From assembly GCA_017561285.1 (NCBI GenBank), contig JAFZDG010000214.1, forward strand, positions 1 through 24,216: 24,216 nt of DNA, read 5' to 3'. This document shows, in pieces, positions 21,906 to 24,216 of this stretch. The DNA is from Bacteroidaceae bacterium. GTDB taxonomy: Bacteria; Bacteroidota; Bacteroidia; Bacteroidales; Barnesiellaceae_A. Numbering within the stretch: position 1 is the first letter of the stretch; every line of letters starts with the position of its first letter. Both the position numbers and the translations under genes were made by a program. Below the pieces are notes generated by a model. It did no database searches, was not told the DNA's origin, and saw only the letters and a list, made by a program, of their open reading frames with translations.

Positions 21906-23870
21906 ATGTCAGAAGAATTGGAAGAGAAAAACGGCAATTATTCGGCCGATAGTATTCAAGTACTCGAAGGCCTTGAAGCCGTACGCAAACGCCCTGCCAT
22001 GTACATTGGCGACACCGGCGTAAAAGGTTTGCACCATCTTGTATATGAAGTAGTAGATAACTCTATTGACGAAGCCCTTGCAGGCTACGCCACCAACATA
22101 GATGTATATATCAATCCCGACAACTCTATTACAGTAATAGATAATGGTCGCGGTATCCCCGTAGATATTCATGAAAAAGAGGGCCGATCGGCACTCGAAG
22201 TTGTACTCACCGTACTGCACGCCGGTGGTAAATTCAACAAAGGCTCATACAAAGTATCGGGCGGTCTTCATGGTGTAGGTGTGTCGTGTGTGAATGCACT
22301 ATCGACTTACCTTCGTGCCGAGGTACGTCGCGATGGCAAGATACATATGCAAGAGTTCTCTTGCGGTAAACCCCTACACGATGTAGAGGTAATAGGTACT
22401 TGCACCGATACCGGTACAAGCGTGACCTTCAAACCCGATGGTTCTATTTTCCAAGAGACTACCGAATACAACTTCGATACCCTTGCACACCGCTTGCGTG
22501 ACCTGGCATTCCTCAATGCCGGTATTCGCCTTTCGCTCACCGACCGTCGTCGCGTCGATGAAGAAGGCAATGCCCATTGCGAAGAGTACTATTCGCAAGA
22601 GGGCCTCAAAGAGTTTGTCAAGTACATCAATCATGGCAAAGAAGCTCTTATTGAAGATATCATACACATCACAACCGAAAAGCAAGGTATCCCTGTTGAG
22701 GTGGCTATGACCTATAACACCTCATTTACCGAGAACCTCTATTCGTATGTAAACAACATCAATACAATGGAAGGCGGTACACACCTTACCGGTTTCCGTA
22801 TGGGCCTCACTCGCACACTCAAGAAGTATGCCGAGGACTCTAAGATGCTCGAAAAGGTAAAAATTGAAATAGACAGCAACGACTTCCGCGAAGGTCTTAC
22901 CGCAGTTATTTCGGTAAAGGTGATGGAGCCTCAGTTCGAAGGTCAAACCAAAACCAAACTTGGTAACAGTGAGGTAGCCGGTGCAGTGCAACAAGCCATC
23001 AACGAGGCATTGGCTCAATATCTCGAGGAGCATCCCAAGCAAGCTAAAGCCATTGTTGACAAAGTAATACTTGCAGCGCAAGCACGCCATGCAGCACGTG
23101 CCGCACGTGAGAAAATACAACGCAAAACACCTCTTACCGGAGGCGGATTGCCCGGAAAATTGGCCGACTGCTCATCACGCAATGCCGAAGAGTGTGAGAT
23201 ATTCATTGTCGAGGGAGACTCGGCAGGTGGTTCAGCCAAGCAAGGCCGCAACCGTATGTTCCAAGCCATCCTACCCTTGCGCGGTAAGATTCTCAATGTA
23301 GAGAAGGCAATGGATCACAAGGTATTTGAGAACCAAGAAATCAGCAATATGTTTAAGGCCCTGGGCGTTACCATTGGTACTGAAGACGATAGCAAGGCTG
23401 CCAATATCGACAAGTTGCGTTATCACAAAATCATCATTATGACCGATGCCGATGTCGATGGTGCTCACATCGCCACCTTGTTGATGACATTCTTCTTCCG
23501 CCGTATGCGCCCCATTATAGAGCAAGGCTACCTCTACATAGCTACACCTCCTCTATACAAGTGTAAGAGCAAACGTGGCAAAGTTGAGGAGTATTGCTGG
23601 ACCGACTTGCAACGCGATATGTTCATTGCCAACTATGGCGAAGGAAAGGAAGAGAACATAGAGATACAACGTTACAAAGGTCTTGGTGAGATGAACCCCG
23701 AACAGTTGTGGGAAACCACTATGGACCCCGAAAATCGTATTCTCAAGCAAGTAAACATCGAAAATGCTGCCGAAGCCGACCGTATCTTCTCGATGTTGAT
23801 GGGCGAGGAAGTTGCCCCCCGCCGCGACTTCATCGAAGAAAACGCTACTTACGCCAACATTGACGCATAA
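21906..23870 (+). CDS. gyrB: DNA gyrase subunit B
   Basis: GyrB supplies the ATPase and TOPRIM parts of DNA gyrase, which introduces negative supercoils. The 654-residue protein is the short type without the E. coli insert. The GHKL ATPase has catalytic E48 in YEVVDNSIDEA, D79 in IDNGRGIP, and GGLHGVGVSCVNALS (from 119). The transducer domain follows. TOPRIM has EGDSAGGSAKQGRNR (E436) and TDADVDGAHI (D514, D516, D518). The C-terminus has the QRYKGLGEMNPEQLWETTMDP signature of type IIA topoisomerases. The GyrB-like QGRNRMFQAILPLRGKILNVEKA run argues against ParE. It is monocistronic, with a structured leader and a terminator downstream. Confidence 0.97.
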   Translation: MSEELEEKNGNYSADSIQVLEGLEAVRKRPAMYIGDTGVKGLHHLVYEVVDNSIDEALAGYATNIDVYINPDNSITVIDNGRGIPVDIHEKEGRSALEVVLTVLHAGGKFNKGSYKVSGGLHGVGVSCVNALSTYLRAEVRRDGKIHMQEFSCGKPLHDVEVIGTCTDTGTSVTFKPDGSIFQETTEYNFDTLAHRLRDLAFLNAGIRLSLTDRRRVDEEGNAHCEEYYSQEGLKEFVKYINHGKEALIEDIIHITTEKQGIPVEVAMTYNTSFTENLYSYVNNINTMEGGTHLTGFRMGLTRTLKKYAEDSKMLEKVKIEIDSNDFREGLTAVISVKVMEPQFEGQTKTKLGNSEVAGAVQQAINEALAQYLEEHPKQAKAIVDKVILAAQARHAARAAREKIQRKTPLTGGGLPGKLADCSSRNAEECEIFIVEGDSAGGSAKQGRNRMFQAILPLRGKILNVEKAMDHKVFENQEISNMFKALGVTIGTEDDSKAANIDKLRYHKIIIMTDADVDGAHIATLLMTFFFRRMRPIIEQGYLYIATPPLYKCKSKRGKVEEYCWTDLQRDMFIANYGEGKEENIEIQRYKGLGEMNPEQLWETTMDPENRILKQVNIENAAEADRIFSMLMGEEVAPRRDFIEENATYANIDA

Positions 23871-23894
23871 TATTCCCATTCAATAATAACTGAG

Positions 23895-23933
23895 ATAGCG
23901 CACACTCACAACGAGACGTGCGCTATTTGTTTT
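23895..23933 (+). terminator. Intrinsic terminator of gyrB
   Basis: ATAGCGCAC (23895-23903) / GTGCGCTAT (23918-23926) is a perfect nine-pair stem with a 14-base loop, followed by TTGTTTT, 25 bases past the stop codon. Confidence 0.85.
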
Positions 23934-24050
23934 GCTGATAACCACAAAGCAAATCACAGCTACATATATCAACATACAATTTTTCAATGCTTAACAAGAG
24001 CATTAATATTATTAAATATTAATTACTGCCCTCGATTGCAAAAAAATCGC

Positions 24051-24058
24051 TTACTTTG
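24051..24058 (+). promoter_or_regulatory. Candidate promoter -7 element of the last gene
   Basis: TTACTTTG is one mismatch from TAnnTTTG (T in place of A), 30 bases ahead of the ATG at 24089. No matching -33 element is seen. The identification is tentative. Confidence 0.35.
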
Positions 24059-24088
24059 CACGTAACGTTGTAAAACAATAAACAAGCT

Positions 24089-24216
24089 ATGGCAGAGAAA
24101 CGGAAAAAAGCGAGCAATCGTATGACCATCAACGACTTGATGCAGCAGATAGTGGCATTTTTCAATGCCGCTCCCAACAACCAGTTCAACTACAAGCAGG
24201 TGTCGCACGCCCTGGG
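24089..24216 (+). CDS. rnr: Probable ribonuclease R, N-terminal fragment (runs off the window)
   Basis: The frame opens at ATG 24089 and continues to the last base; 42 full codons are visible. The translated part has a basic start (MAEKRKKASNRM) and then an amphipathic helix and helix-turn-helix-like segment (INDLMQQIVAFFNAAPNNQF, NYKQVSHAL). This resembles the N-terminal winged-helix region of Bacteroidota RNase R, a 3'-5' exoribonuclease of the RNB family. The catalytic RNB and S1 domains lie outside the window, so the call rests on the N-terminus alone. Another helix-turn-helix protein is possible. Confidence 0.6.
   Translation, partial: MAEKRKKASNRMTINDLMQQIVAFFNAAPNNQFNYKQVSHAL

Noticed and set aside
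1..24216. Mobile elements, prophage, restriction-modification or toxin-antitoxin loci
   Set aside because: No transposase, integrase, methylase or toxin-like product is found; the gene content is core genome with consistent style throughout.

Overview
The window looks like the chromosome of a member of the Bacteroidales (phylum Bacteroidota). Most promoters I can see follow the Bacteroides-type pattern TTTG-N19-21-TAnnTTTG. Start codons sit in A-rich context without clear Shine-Dalgarno sequences. The gene families also fit: RNase HI with a viroplasmin-like N-terminus, an LRR protein with a T9SS/DUF6383-like C-terminal tail, recF next to DUF721/dciA, and a short GyrB. I cannot fix the genus from the sequence alone. 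It reads as ordinary core genome, with no insertion sequence, prophage, CRISPR array or integrase.

Layout. 1-2500: the 3' part of nadK converges on aroK; aroK and rnhA diverge from a compact double promoter; a small outer-membrane beta-barrel gene follows rnhA. 2495-5205 (minus strand): a PadR regulator with a DUF2812 membrane protein, and a secreted S41 (CtpA-like) protease. 5399-8611 (minus): one very large secreted leucine-rich-repeat protein built from a duplicated module. 8938-9136: two identical tRNA-Asn genes and a terminator, followed at once by a Cof-type HAD phosphatase (9153-9986).

10138-16028 (plus): a tight seven-gene run, dgt - TPM-domain protein - dgkA - recF - dciA-like DUF721 - acyl-CoA thioesterase - pfkB sugar kinase. 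It mixes nucleotide-pool control, DNA repair and replication, and lipid-carrier phosphorylation. 16192-18108: a DEAD-box RNA helicase with a DbpA-type RNA-binding domain and a basic tail. recO (18111-18836, minus) converges on it. 19035-19535: tRNA-Glu(TTC) - rpsT - tRNA-Glu(TTC), apparently one mixed tRNA/mRNA transcript. 19647-21113 (minus): a CPA1 (NhaP2-type) cation/proton antiporter. 21434-21505: tRNA-Glu(CTC). 21906-23870: gyrB with a long structured leader. 24089 to the end: the start of a gene that is probably rnr.

Information-processing genes dominate (recF, recO, gyrB, dciA, rpsT, helicase, RNase HI, probable RNase R, five tRNAs). I find no convincing new multi-gene system. The observations most worth following are the two-module LRR protein with a palindrome upstream, the tRNA-rpsT-tRNA transcript, the possibly switching hairpins in the gyrB leader, the dyads abutting several -7 elements, and the TPM protein with four CxxC pairs.
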